A stretch of 50,498 nucleotides of DNA. It comes from Klebsormidium nitens. Lineage: Eukaryota > Streptophyta > Klebsormidiophyceae > Klebsormidiales > Klebsormidiaceae. The notes under the pieces were generated by a model. That model had not been told where the DNA came from. It did not search any database and was given only the letters and a program-made list of their open reading frames with translations. The stretch's first letter is position 1. The number at the start of each line of letters is the position of its first letter. Location: assembly GCA_000708835.1 (NCBI GenBank), contig DF237570.1:1-50498 (forward strand). Reading direction: 5' to 3'. Shown here one piece after another: positions 23,530-35,000 of the stretch. The translations under genes were made by a program, and so were the position numbers.

Positions 23530-25467
23530 CTGCAAGAAGGTCGGTTTTTGAGTCAATCCGTGTGCTTATGAAGCACATAAAAGATGGGACCCGGAATTTG
23601 TGCTTGGTCAAAGGCACTGACTTTGAATACACCATGATTACCTGAGCACAGTGCTGTTTCACCAGTCATAAGTGGGTTTCAGTCAACCAGGATTAGTGTA
23701 GGCAGAACCCCTCGTCTGGTGTAAGTAGGGGCAGTCCGCAGGAGGTGAAAGAAAAATCAAGGGGGTTTACCAAATTAAGAAATAGTTCCATAAGTGGCAC
23801 TAAAGGGCCATTGAATGGGGTGGATACAAAAAGGAAAACAAGGAGCAGAACTGCGAGCTTTGGAACGGGAGGACATTTCTTGCCAGGTGCAGCCAGCGGG
23901 CGCAAAAGCTTTACCAGGGACAGACTTCGATTCCTGGAAACAAGTGTAGATTGTTGGGGTAAAGCTGTGTGCATGCAGACATGTTTCTCAAACAGAACTG
24001 CCCAAGCTGCCGCTGAGGGGTCCTGAAACCAGATTTTTCTTTCCACAACCACTGCACTTCCTGCATGAATTTGTTTCTTAAACAATTTGGAATTTAAATG
24101 TGCTGTGATGCAATGCATCAGAGTTCAGCATTGTGTGAGCACACACTGCCTGGAGCTAACACTTACCAGTATTAGCTTACAGACAGTATACTTTCACCAG
24201 ACAGCACTGGGTGCATAAGCTAAGAACTGACAAGAGATATAGACTCGTCTTAAGTAGCGCTCAACAAACGTAGGCAGTGCATAGGTGGGAGCTGCTAATC
24301 ACTTTGAAATACAGGAAATGCAGGTCCTAAAGCAGCAAAATTGATTGCAGCACCCAGGAAGAAGAATCACAGAAGAGGCGCAGTCCTAGGTGTTGATTCG
24401 TATCCTCTGGGAAGCAATAGATCCAAGCAAAAAGATAAGAAACTTTTGCTGCATTGTATCAAGAGCACCGGAGTGAGAACCTTACCTTTGACGGAGTGCT
24501 CGCAAATGCAGAAGATGAGCTAGTGAGACGTGCTGAGAAGGGGTTGTCGACAATGGAGCAAAGACACTGATCGACACTTCCCCTTTCAGTGAGATGTAGC
24601 TAAGGGAGAACAATGAGAGGATGCTGGAAATCCCAAGCGAGAGCTAGCACAAGAACCCTCTGCAAAATCCTAAAAAGGTCCAGATTCCGAAAGCACTTTT
24701 GCACTTTTCAATCCTCTGCAGGGATCAAGCTAGGCTGTATCCTACGATGTCGTAATCTCTTCATTCCGGCTCCTAGCTGTGCAGTGTGAGCTGCTTCTGT
24801 GACTGCAAAAAGATGCTATTCTGAGGAATGTTGTCATTGAATCTAGCTCAATCAGTGCACGGTGGCCACATCCTGACGTTACACGTAGGGTGAAGTGTTA
24901 TGCGTGTATACTTTTAGCCACAGGAACTGTGTGCCGGCTGCGCGCACGCGCACGTACATATAAGTACGCCTGAAAATCGACGGCAGCTAGGCATCGACGA
25001 ACCGCAGAATCTTGAGTGAAGGGTCAATAGCTTGCCAAGTGGCTCAATGTGAGCGGGCTGTACAAGAGCACTCTAAAAGCTCCCCGCAATGCGCATGCAG
25101 CAACATATCAGCACCTAGGAAAAGGGTCAGGTTACAAAGTTCCCTGATTGTACCTGTGCTCTAACCGGGTTTAGAGACGTCAGTTCCTCGGGGGCTTTGT
25201 TGCTTATGCAGGTCTGTGGCTTTTACTATTAGTGAAAATGTGAGTGTTTGCTATATGCTCACTCAGAGTCAGAGACAAGTTGCCTCGCAAGGAGTTCTAA
25301 GCGTTCAGCTGCAAACAACCCTCGCAAACACCACGAAGTTGCAATCAACACGAATACTGACAGCACAGTGCTATAACATTGCTGCGTCGGTTGCGTGTTT
25401 CTGTGTTCAGCTGCCAGCCTGCTGCATCCGGCTGAGGGCAGCAACTCTCCGGCGTGAGATCCACTAG
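23530..25467. other. Divergent promoter region between hydrolase and CID7-like genes
   Basis: The two genes are transcribed away from each other, so both promoters must lie in these 1.9 kb. No gene is convincing. The 83-codon frame ending at the base before the CID7-like ATG has no recognisable feature. A TTATGCAG acceptor-like site at 25203-25210 could mark a 5'-UTR intron of the CID7-like gene. Confidence 0.5.
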
Positions 25468-28400
25468 ATGGCCGGGTTCCAGAAACCCGCGACGCCCGAG
25501 CGGAAGCCAAGGGGCTGGCATGCTTTCACTGCTTCCCAGCGCGGTTCAAGCAACACCGCCGTTGAGGCGTTTCCAAGCTTGAGCCCAATGCAGACGGCGG
25601 CTCCAGATCTCAACCCGAGCCCCTCACAAAACGCTCCCCGTCGGAATGCAAGGTTTTCTCAGGGGGTTGACGGCAGGCGTGTCAGGAGCAACTCGCCGCC
25701 GGCAGTCGGTGGGCGCGTGCAGGGCAGGGGGGGAGTTTTCCAAGAGAAGGCGCCCCCTGCTAGAAATGGATCCCACGGTGGGAATGTTGTTTCAGGGGCC
25801 AATGGTGCGAGCGGGTCAGAGAGCGCCAGCTGGCGGCGGCGGGTTAGTGGTGGTGACATGCGGGGAGAGGCGGTGCGGCGGGTAAAAGGTGCGTACATCA
25901 GATACCAGAATGCGCTAGAATGTTGCAAAGCTGAGGACAAAGTGGCAAGAATACTCAGAAAGAGACGGCAATGCACTCTTGACCGACAATGCTTGGTTGG
26001 AAGCAAAGGTATGTCTGAGCATGCCTACGAGACATTGGGACTGCTTCATTGCCAGTGTTCGCAGGGTGGTACATGTGTTCTGCTCGTGAAGAGGCGCAAA
26101 TGTAAATGCAAGCTTCACATGCTAACACACAGTGTGTGCTGAGTGGATTCGCACCGCCCCGCATGCAAACGGTGGTTACAGACGGATCATCTGATGGCGT
26201 GCCAGCTGCATTCGAAAATATCCATGTGTGCACTAGTCTGAAGTGTCCGACTTCCTTCAAGGTTGGAGCTTTGCTTGCCGACACTCTCCAACAGGCCCCA
26301 GGCGCAGCTTTTTCTTGACTGTCGAGTTAATGAAAGGGTGCATTGGTTTACATTTCCAGGCAGTGACGCCGCTCAGCGTCGAAACAGCTCTAACAGTTTC
26401 TTGGTCTGGACCACCACCGTGCTAAACTGACCTTTGAAATTGCACAACCAGTGAGACTGAGGCATTTTTGAAAGACCAGATTGGACGTTGCAATCAAAAC
26501 GTGCTCTGAGCATCATATGTTGCAACTGGATGACATGTTTGTCCTAAGCCCACTTTGAAAGCTTTTGTTGATCCATTCAAGATGGTTTTCTGCCTTTGCA
26601 GCCGTTGCTCCATCTGCGGACTCCGCCTTGATCCAAGACCTGCTAGAGGCGCTGAACGGTGATGTCACCGCTGTCATCGCGCAGCTAGAGGAAATGGGCC
26701 TCTGCGAGTCGGCCCAGAGTGACGTCACGACCGCCCATGTCGAAAATGGTTTAGGAGGATTAAGCCTGGTTAATGATGAAAGTCGTGAAGGTGCCAAAAG
26801 AGGGGGATCCCTCAGGCGGAGCAGCAGGAGCGAAGGGGAGTTGGCGGAACTAGAAAGAGGGGCTTTTCGGGACGGGTTTGGAGACGCAGGCTGGGGGGAT
26901 CAAACAGGGGATGGTAGGGAGCCGGAGCAGGACCCGTATTACAAGTATCGAGGAGAGGCCATCCAGATATCGAGGTGAGCTCGATGATTGTTGAGCCCCC
27001 TGTAGATATGCATTTAATGCAAGTGGAAGGAGTTATTCACCAGACAGCTTCGAAGTACAGGTTTTCCGAGGTTCAGGTATGAAGTTCGTTCTATTACGTT
27101 GCTGATGATGTTGCTTCGAATTGCTTTGACTGAACAGTCCCAATCTCACTTGCAAAGTCCAGCGGTTGCTGGAAGGGGCTCCAGTTAGGGAGCTGGCACT
27201 TGAGTGCACTGCTTAGAAGACACAAGACCTTGTGTAAACCAATTTCTCATCATGCTTAGGGGTCGCGCCAGGCACTTCAAATAGATTTTTCTACCCGCTT
27301 TCTTTACTCTCGTAGGTACTCTTCTTACTAGCTGATTTTTTTTTTTTTTCAGGCTCTTGAGCTTCTTATACCTCATTACCCCTTTATTTCTCCCGTAAGC
27401 CCCCGTTTCATCTTTCCCAGGGGTCGCGCCAGGCACGCAAAGAGCGCCGCGAGTGCATTCACATTGGGCGACCACGCGCGAGCCCGGGAGCTGTCCCGAC
27501 TGGCGCGGGAGGAGGGAAAGATTGCGCGAGAGTTGCACGCACAAGCCGCTGAAAAGATCCTGCAAGAGCGAAACGCGGACAGACTTGGGGGAATATGGGA
27601 GATTGACCTGCATGGACTCCATGCAAACGAGGTGAGGAAGCGGGATAGCTGAAGGATTCTGGTGGGATGGTGGGAGGTACCCTCGTGAGGGATAAGCTAT
27701 TGGTGGGATCTGGGGGCAGAAGTGCGTTGCTCTCAAAATGAGTGGTCCGGAGGAAGGGAAGGTTTAAGAAAGACAGGGACGAGAAAGGGGGGCTGTAACG
27801 GAGCATTGCTTTGGGCATTACGCTGACTCACGAGACAAGATGATATGAACGCTTTCTCTTTTAAACTACACGCCAAGCAGCCAAATGAGATGCAGCAGGT
27901 CAAAAGCTTACAAGAAGACAATAACGAACGCTTATCGGGCTCCCTTTTGTTGCAGGCCGTATTGGCACTCGCTGCACGGCTAGAAGAACTAGAGGCGGAG
28001 CTTTTTGCCCTGCTGAGCTCGCCCGCGGGAAGCATCCCCTCCGGTGGGAATGCGCCCTGGAGCGGTGTAACTGCGCCTAGCGTCTCGTCGGGCGGCCGAA
28101 AAGCGTCCGAAGGCGTCCCGAAAGTGTCCGAGTTCCCGTCGTTCCGGAAGGAGCTGATGGTCATCACAGGTGGGCTGATCAGTTTGTGCGATGCGCTTTC
28201 GACAGTCAATTCTAGGGGTCATTTGGAATGTGCACTACTTCGCAAACTTGCTGACAATAGTGTTTCCTTCGGTTAATTCTATAAAGAACGGCTTTGGAGA
28301 GACGCCGGCACAAGAGTAGGTTAGCAGCGCTGGTAGTAGTACAGCCCTCTCGGAGTATTCTTAAGCCGTCCGTTAGTGAATTCCGCTCACCTTCCTGTCC

Positions 28401-29394
28401 TTCCATTTTCCGCGCTCGTTGATGATCATGTTGAGGCCCTTCTGACAATGGGTGCATTAGTATTCTAAGAGAAGCGCCCTCACGCCGATTCCCGCCTCGC
28501 TTCATCTGAATATGTTGATGTGAAGATGATGAAGGGATCCCGCGACGAGCCCGCTTGAACCAACTCTAGTCCTCGAAGTCAGCCCCAAAAAATTCACTCG
28601 TTTGGTTGCTTTTATGCGTGTGAAGCATGGGGTATGCCTTCTGACTTCCTTTCCGTTTGTGCGTCCGATTGAAGAGGTCGTTCCCACAACCGACATTGTA
28701 AGTTGCCCTACCGATGCGGCTTGACTCCCGAACGCACAGTGGAGATTAAATCGTTAAGACACAGTCGCCATGTTGTTGGGATATCCCAAGTTTACCCGTC
28801 CGTCCGTTACCCGTTCGCAGAAAACCATCAAACTCTTGAATATTGATATCCGAAAATCCTAACGTCACTGCTTTTATCCTGCAGGGTTGGGCAACCACAG
28901 CAAGGGCGGTCCGACGCTCCCGTCGATCGTCAGCAGCTTCTTAACCGAGAGCGGGTGAGCGTCAAGTTTGAATGTCACAGTTTGTGAGCATTCTCTTCGG
29001 TGTCTGATCATTGGGCGAGCAAAGGGCGGCGGGGGTCAAGTACGAACAGATTGTCTGGTATGTTTGCGAAAGCAAAAGCCTTTCCTCTTTAAGAATGACG
29101 TACTTCGTTTTGAGGCCTCCCTAGAAAAAGCTGTGAGGAACACGTTTCCAACTAAACCATGCGGTATCGAATGCTTGTTGTAATGATTATGGGTCTTTTG
29201 GCAACTCTGTTATCAGCGCCCGTCGTCAATCTCTTCTTCGCGAGATTGAGCACAATCATTGAAGCACTAGATGTCTCGTTTGCGTCAATAACCCGGCTTT
29301 ATTGTTCCCTTTGCGCAGATATCTGTTCCGCCAAGCACGCGCGGGTGTGCTCGCCGTTCGCCCGCGCTATAGGTATATAAAAAGGCAAAGTTAG
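25468..29394 (+). CDS. CID7-like protein: CUE-like, DUF1771 and Smr domains (454 aa)
   Basis: Exons in phase: 25468-25888, 26602-26974, 27421-27631, 27956-28169, 28885-28954, 29319-29394. The N-terminal 140 residues are disordered and contain DLNPSPSQNAP, a weak match to the PAM2 motif that binds poly(A)-binding protein. Residues about 145-175 (SALIQDLLEALNGDVTAVIA) look like a CUE/UBA-type helical domain. Next comes DUF1771 (GDHARARELSRLAREEGKIA). The Smr domain carries IDLHGLHANEA near residue 327 and ITGLGNHSKGGPTLP near residue 405, and ends GVLAVRPRYRY. A Pro/Ser-rich stretch interrupts the Smr domain between these motifs. Smr domains bind or cut nucleic acid, and plant CID proteins act in mRNA metabolism. 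The first intron could instead start at 26009, adding 40 residues in the same phase. I prefer 25889 because those residues lack the codon style of the exons. Confidence 0.85.
27258..27436 (+). repeat. Exact 18-bp copy of an exon start and acceptor in its own intron (CID7-like)
   Basis: AGGGGTCGCGCCAGGCAC occurs at the true exon 3 start (27419-27436) and 161 bp upstream (27258-27275). The upstream copy is also preceded by TTAG, so it could act as an acceptor. Splicing there would reach a stop codon within nine codons. A strong decoy acceptor with a long T run lies between the two, near 27353. Confidence 0.8.
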
Positions 29395-30555
29395 TGCCAG
29401 GGTTTGGGTATCAGAGTATGCGAGGAACATTTTTTTGTCGCAAGTATTGATTGGCAACATTTGCAAGACTTGTTTTCGTCGGAATTGGGTCACCAGTGTG
29501 CGACGCTCTTGAACACCATCTGTCTTTTGATTGCTGAAGTCGATAATAACGGTAATCAGGTCGTGGAGAACGGAATTCTTCCGGTCTCCGATGCCCGAGC
29601 CCCTTCCTGACAGCGGGTGCATATGTTCTTCAGATCTTCGCATTTGCGACCACTGCAATGTCATCTGTTGTTCCGTTGAAAGCACATGCAAATCGGTGGA
29701 GGATATTCAAGGCTTGACTGTGAAATCCATTGTGAAGAGGTGGTTTCTAATCTTGCAACATGCAATCAATCGAATGGCAATCCACTTGCAGATGAAAATG
29801 CCAATCAAGAAAGTCCAAACATTGGGATCCTCTTTTGTGTTGAGATTGAGGAAAAGCGTTCTGACCATTTTGCTAAGACGTGTTTCAGCGAAGTCTTTGC
29901 GGCCCAACGCTGGTCGATTATTCTGAGCTCTGTTTTGTTTCATGGGAACTGAAGTATTGAACAAGTCCTTAAATCTGAAGGAAGACTCGCGAGCCGCGAG
30001 GTATTGAGGCGTTGAACGGTATGCAAATCTGAACTGTGTTGGGGAATTCCAGGTTTGCAAGTTGTTCAGGCTGCTTTAGAAGTCATCACGCTCGAGCTTT
30101 TCCATGTTTGTTGTCAGAACAAGCAAGCAATCGTACCCGTAGCTTCCGGTGGTAAATGCTGCTCAATGGCTAGAAAGCTGCATGATCAATTCACTAGCTT
30201 CCCGTGATTCTGAAAGAAATCAGTGATTGCCTCCCTTATTGACATGACATGTTCCTAGAACGGCAAGGCGTTTTTATTCGTGATCCTATTTGCCGAAACC
30301 CTTACCGGATTGACCGCACTGACCGAGATCGAAACTTGAGCGAGTAATCCCCTACTAACCCCAGCAAATCATCTGCTTCAATCACGAGAGACTCTTGACC
30401 CCATAATAAACCCTTCATCGCAAAACTTCAAGGTTGAGGACATTCTAGTTGGAACCCGGCCGTAATTGACTATCCGCTCGTTCTACCGGGCCCCTTCCAG
30501 TCTCCTCATAAACGTTCCGGAGTTGAGACAAGCTCGCATGATGCTTCTTTCTGTC

Positions 30556-30694
30556 GCGGGGTACGAATCTTCCCTCGTCCCTGTTCCACTCTTTCTGGTC
30601 ACATCATAGTTTCCCGAACATTGCGGGGTCCAACTCTTCCTGCGTTCTTGTTCCATTCTTTATGGTCACATCATAAGCATAAGCATCCCGAACA
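30556..30694 (+). repeat. Imperfect tandem duplication, about 67-72 bp
   Basis: Two adjacent units begin with GCGGGGT at 30556 and 30623. They share CTTCC, GTTCCA, TTCT..TGGTCACATCATA and TCCCGAACATT in the same order. The second has a short CATAAG insertion. No function is evident. Confidence 0.75.
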
Positions 30695-31614
30695 TTTCGA
30701 GAACCGAAAAGCAGGAAATACGGAGCCGCCGCCTCGTTAGCGCCGCTTTCGTCGAGTCCAATGCGGCAGTCTTCTTGAGCGCAATCTACAATACCTCTCA
30801 AATCAAGAGACGACCGTTAGATTGGAGTGTCGCTTCGGCCAGAGTCACTGGGCGCCGTCGGAATCTTGGGAGGCGAGCACGACCGCTTGTTTAAGGACGA
30901 CGTTTGCGACTTGGATTGAAACGTTGTGGGTCTTTTCAAGGGCCAAGACTCTCGGTCACAGAGTAACCCCAAAACAGGCCCTGATGTGACTGTTTGGGAA
31001 GCAGGTCGATAGCTTCACTCAAATGGTAAAGTCAGGAATTGTAGGTCTGTAATGCGCTTACGAAGCTACGAGTGATGTGACAGACTTTCGGGTGCTCTCT
31101 GCTTGCAAGGGTCTTGCTTCCAGTCCGAACGTTGTGCAAAGTTTTCGCGGCACGTTGTAATGGAGAAGGCGCCTGGATTTGCGCCCGGAAAAGCTAAAGT
31201 CTGGCCGAGGAGCCCAGAAGACTATTTTCAGAGCGCTCTAAAACTCAGGGCATCGTTTGATGTCTAGAGGACGGGGTGGTCGGTATGACTGGGAGAGTGG
31301 AACAGGAGGTGTTGACTGAAGGGCGTGTCAGCTTTGGGCGCCAGCTTCTTGTGACAATGCTCCTTGGCGTTGTTCAGATTTTGGATACGAGAGCACTGGG
31401 AGCACTAAGCAAGGTTTGATCGATGGTTCTTCTTGGGGGACGTCACGTCAAGAGGCTAACGATCTCGCCGTCCCGATTTGGTACTTCAGAAAGCATGCGG
31501 GCTTCACGCGACGTTAGATCTACTAATCCGCTTGTGTTCTTCGTTGCAAAGGCTCCTGTAACCTGTCGACAAGCTCTTATATCCCGTTAACAAACTCTTG
31601 GATCTTTTCAAAGG

Positions 31615-31765
31615 CCTTGGAGCTTAGAGCCAGACCTTTCAGAAGCCTCTTAGATTCTGGAAGACGCCCTGACACCTTGGAGTTTAGAGCCAGATCTTCT
31701 AATAGCCTCTCAGATCCTTTCAACACGCCCTCAAATCCTGGAGCTTAGAGCCAGATTCAACGAGA
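31615..31765 (+). repeat. Three imperfect tandem copies of a 60-bp unit
   Basis: Units begin near 31615, 31675 and 31736 with CCTTGGAGCTTAGAGCCAGA-like sequence followed by a CT-rich stretch. Diverged pieces (CTTAGATC, CTCAGGTCC, CTTGGAGCTTTGAGC) continue to about 31930. The array lies 270-420 bp upstream of the PARP-like start codon and could hold repeated promoter sites. Confidence 0.75.
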
Positions 31766-32031
31766 GGTCAGCCAGCTCCACTTTCGTTGGATAACAGACA
31801 TACACCCCGCCTGTCCTCTTCTTCCAAAACCACATTGCATCCTGGCAAGAAGCTCTTAGATCTTGTCAACAATCTCTCAGGTCCTTTCAACAAGCCTTCC
31901 AGATCTTGGAGCTTTGAGCATAGTCCCTCTTAGATTGTTAAGTTTTTAGAGTTCGGAGCTTATGCCTTAGTCCCTCAGGTTTCAACACCAAGTCATCAGC
32001 GCCCATTCCCTTTAGCGACGCTCCAAACCCA

Positions 32032-35000
32032 ATGTCCTCTTCCGGCAACGGGGCTCCTCCCCAACGGAGCCTCCGCCACGTGTTCTCCAAGCCAAAAGAG
32101 AAGCCAACCGAGGTCACTGACGCGGAATGGTACCTTGCCAAGTGGAAAACCAAGCCATGCCAGGTAGATCCCCCCGTTTGCTCGCACTCCCTGTTTATCC
32201 TGTCCGCTGAGAGTTACTGAATGCCTTCAATCAGCACAATCGAGCCTGTTTTGCATCTGGACAAAGCTTTGCTCCACTGTCCTCGGTTTTGGAATTAGAT
32301 CCACAATCTCGAGTGCTCAAACAATGGTGACCAGGCAATCAAATGCCCAGGAAATGTTGATTATCGTGCCCCTGTTAAGGCTATTGTTCCAAACTTTATA
32401 GGTGTAAAACTCACGACGGTTCTGAATGAAAGAGACAAATATCAAAACAAACGAGCAGACGATGCGGTGTCTCTAAATCGTGGTGATTCACCTCTGCCAG
32501 TTCACAGTCTGCCCCAACGCCTGGGGATGCCCGTACGCGCACGGCGAGAACGAGCGGAGGCGATCCCCGGTCAGTTTTACATATAGCGCAGAGGCCTGCC
32601 CAGACGCACCTGACTGCCCTCGGGGGGACGAGTGTGAATTGGCACACAACTACAACGAACAAGCGTTTCATCCCAGCGTATATAAGACGGTGCCGTGCGC
32701 GGACTTTCCGTGGCACTGCAACCAGGGGACCAGGTGAGAAAGCTGGGTGTGACACGTGGCAGGATTGGACTGTTTGTGAAGGTAAACGAGCTTGCGTTTG
32801 ATGCTCTCTCGCTGTCCAAATCGATTTACATCAACTAAGAGAGCAGGTGAGGGCTCTAGATGTGACACGTGGCAAGATCTGGAGACCTGGGTTGGGTCGT
32901 GAATGGTGCAGTTCTGTGGCTGTTTTCCTGGTACTGTTTTGGTGCAAACACGTTTGGGACCAAGGACTAAGTCCGCATCAACGTATCTGCTCTGAGGGAA
33001 ATGTATGATTGTCTCTGTCGAATTCCGGAATGAAGGGTCACATCCATGTGAGAGTCTGTCGTGTCTTTGACTGAGGACTTTCGGCTCTTTCTAGCTCACA
33101 ACAGGATGCGTTCCTATCCAGAGTGTTTGGCAGTCCATCCATTGCGCGTCAGTTTCTTTGGCAGCTATAAAAAATGGGACCAGAGAACTAGCGTAACTCA
33201 TCGTCCACTTTGTTGTCGTCTCGATGAATGTCGTTTGACAGTACTTGGTCCGCAAAGAACGAAAATTGGAAACGGCTGTCTCATTTTGCGCTTGTAAACG
33301 ACAGAGGACGTTCTTTGACAGCGCCGCGCTAGCCCTCAACCAAGCAGTCACGGCAGAGACCACAAAATGATTCAGAAAGTGGATCCTCATTTCTCCATAG
33401 CATGCCTGGAGCTTTGTTCCTAGCATCTCTAAACCCTTGCTTCGCGAGTGTTACCCGTTCTTTTTCTTTCCTTTGGAAGACTTCGGCAAGATGCAAATCA
33501 GCTTCTGCTGAAGAGGCAAGTAGTTTTTGACACTCATCGCGAAGCGCTGTTTTGACCCCTCTCTGTGGCAGGTGCCAGACAAGAACTTCCTTGTTGTCCT
33601 TGTTGCTCGACACAAATGCAAAGTCATCTTCGGCTTTTCATTGGTCAATCCCTCTATTGCCCGGTTGCACGTCGACATTCCACCTCCCTGCTCAACGCAC
33701 AAGGAAGATAAATAGAAGCAGCGGAAAAATGCGCAAACCCTACAAAACATCGAAAATCTTGGGGAGACCAAACGAGAATCTGTCTTCAACTCAGGTGTCC
33801 GAATGCGCACGGCTACCGTGACATGCGGCGGGCCCCTTCCGCTGGGCGCACTCGCCCCCGGCGTTCCGTCTCCGTTGGGGGGTTGGCTGACGTCACTCCT
33901 CCTCCACGCCACGTCAAGACCATGTCCAACATACCGGGGGATCGTACCGGGCGCTTTGGCGGGCCGACGCCAGAGGATTACGAGCGGGCTTCGAGCGGGT
34001 TCAAGGAAGGTTACGAGCCGGTTTCGAGAGGGTTAAGGGAGGGCTACGAGCCCCGGATTATCCCCCAGGAGGGGCCCGGTAGAACCAACCGGGGTCCGGT
34101 TCGAAACGGGCGGGGCAATAACACCGAAGAGGAGACCGAAGAGGACGACACGCCGCCCGCCGCGGGCGGCCAATCAGGGGGCTACACGTGGCAGCAGACG
34201 CCCGCGGAGGTGCGCGACGTGCTCGCCGCTGACCTCATCAGCCGGATGGTGACGCAGGCAGCGGAGGAGTCCGACTTGGAGAGGGCTGCCGAGAGGGCGC
34301 CACGTAGGCCCCCGGAAAGAACTTCCCGCAGCGGGGGGGCCCCGCGGCGGGGCAATGCGGGGGAGGGGTTCGTGAGGAGCGCGGCCCGAGAGATTGACAC
34401 GTGGGCCGTGGACAGCAAGGCGCAGAACGGCCACGTGCGCAGCTTTTCGGCGTTCAGCGTGCGAGGCCGTCAGTACGGACCCCCGGGGGATCCCCCTGAG
34501 GAGACCCCTTCGCCCCGGGAAGAAAAGCGTCCCCTTTCCAGAGACTCGTATGCGTCCCGCATCCGCGACCGGGGGATGAGTCTTGGAGGGGATCCCCCTC
34601 CCAGAGATTCGTATTCTTCTCGGGGGGTGAGTCTCGGGGGCGAGACTGAGTGGCAGGCCGAGTTGGCGAGCCTGCTGCGGCGCCACCCCAGCCGGGGAAG
34701 GGACCGGGGGATCCCCCTGGGAAGGGGTTCGTCCGTCCCGCGAGGCATGGAAGAGGAGATGAGAGCCTCAGCGAGAGCCCCCAGTGACCGGTGGCGCGAC
34801 GCCTCGCGCAGCCCAATGACACGTGCGCAACAGTTGCAGGCAAGGGATAAACAAGCTCACTGTAGATACACGCGCTGCTTATTCAGATTCATATTGCGAA
34901 CGAGGTTTGGTATCTAAGGTGGTCAGATAAGGGATCTGCGACCGTGGTCGTACAGTTGCTGGAGTATCCCTTTTGCTACAGTTCAGCGTCATCATTTGGC

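Larger units (their letters stand above)
29395..32031. other. Intergenic region upstream of the PARP-like gene
   Basis: No convincing gene is present. The longest frames show no domain and no coding codon pattern. It holds two small tandem repeat arrays, at 30556-30694 and 31615-31765. The PARP-like promoter should lie at its right end. Confidence 0.5.

Noticed and set aside
25889-26008. Longer first exon of the CID7-like gene
   Set aside because: It keeps the phase, so it cannot be excluded, but the 40 residues are Cys/Arg-rich and lack the codon style of the other exons.
33823-34686. Separate Arg/Pro-rich genes on either strand within the PARP-like exon 3
   Set aside because: The frame joins in phase with finger 3 before it and exon 4 after it. 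Minus-strand frames are shadows.
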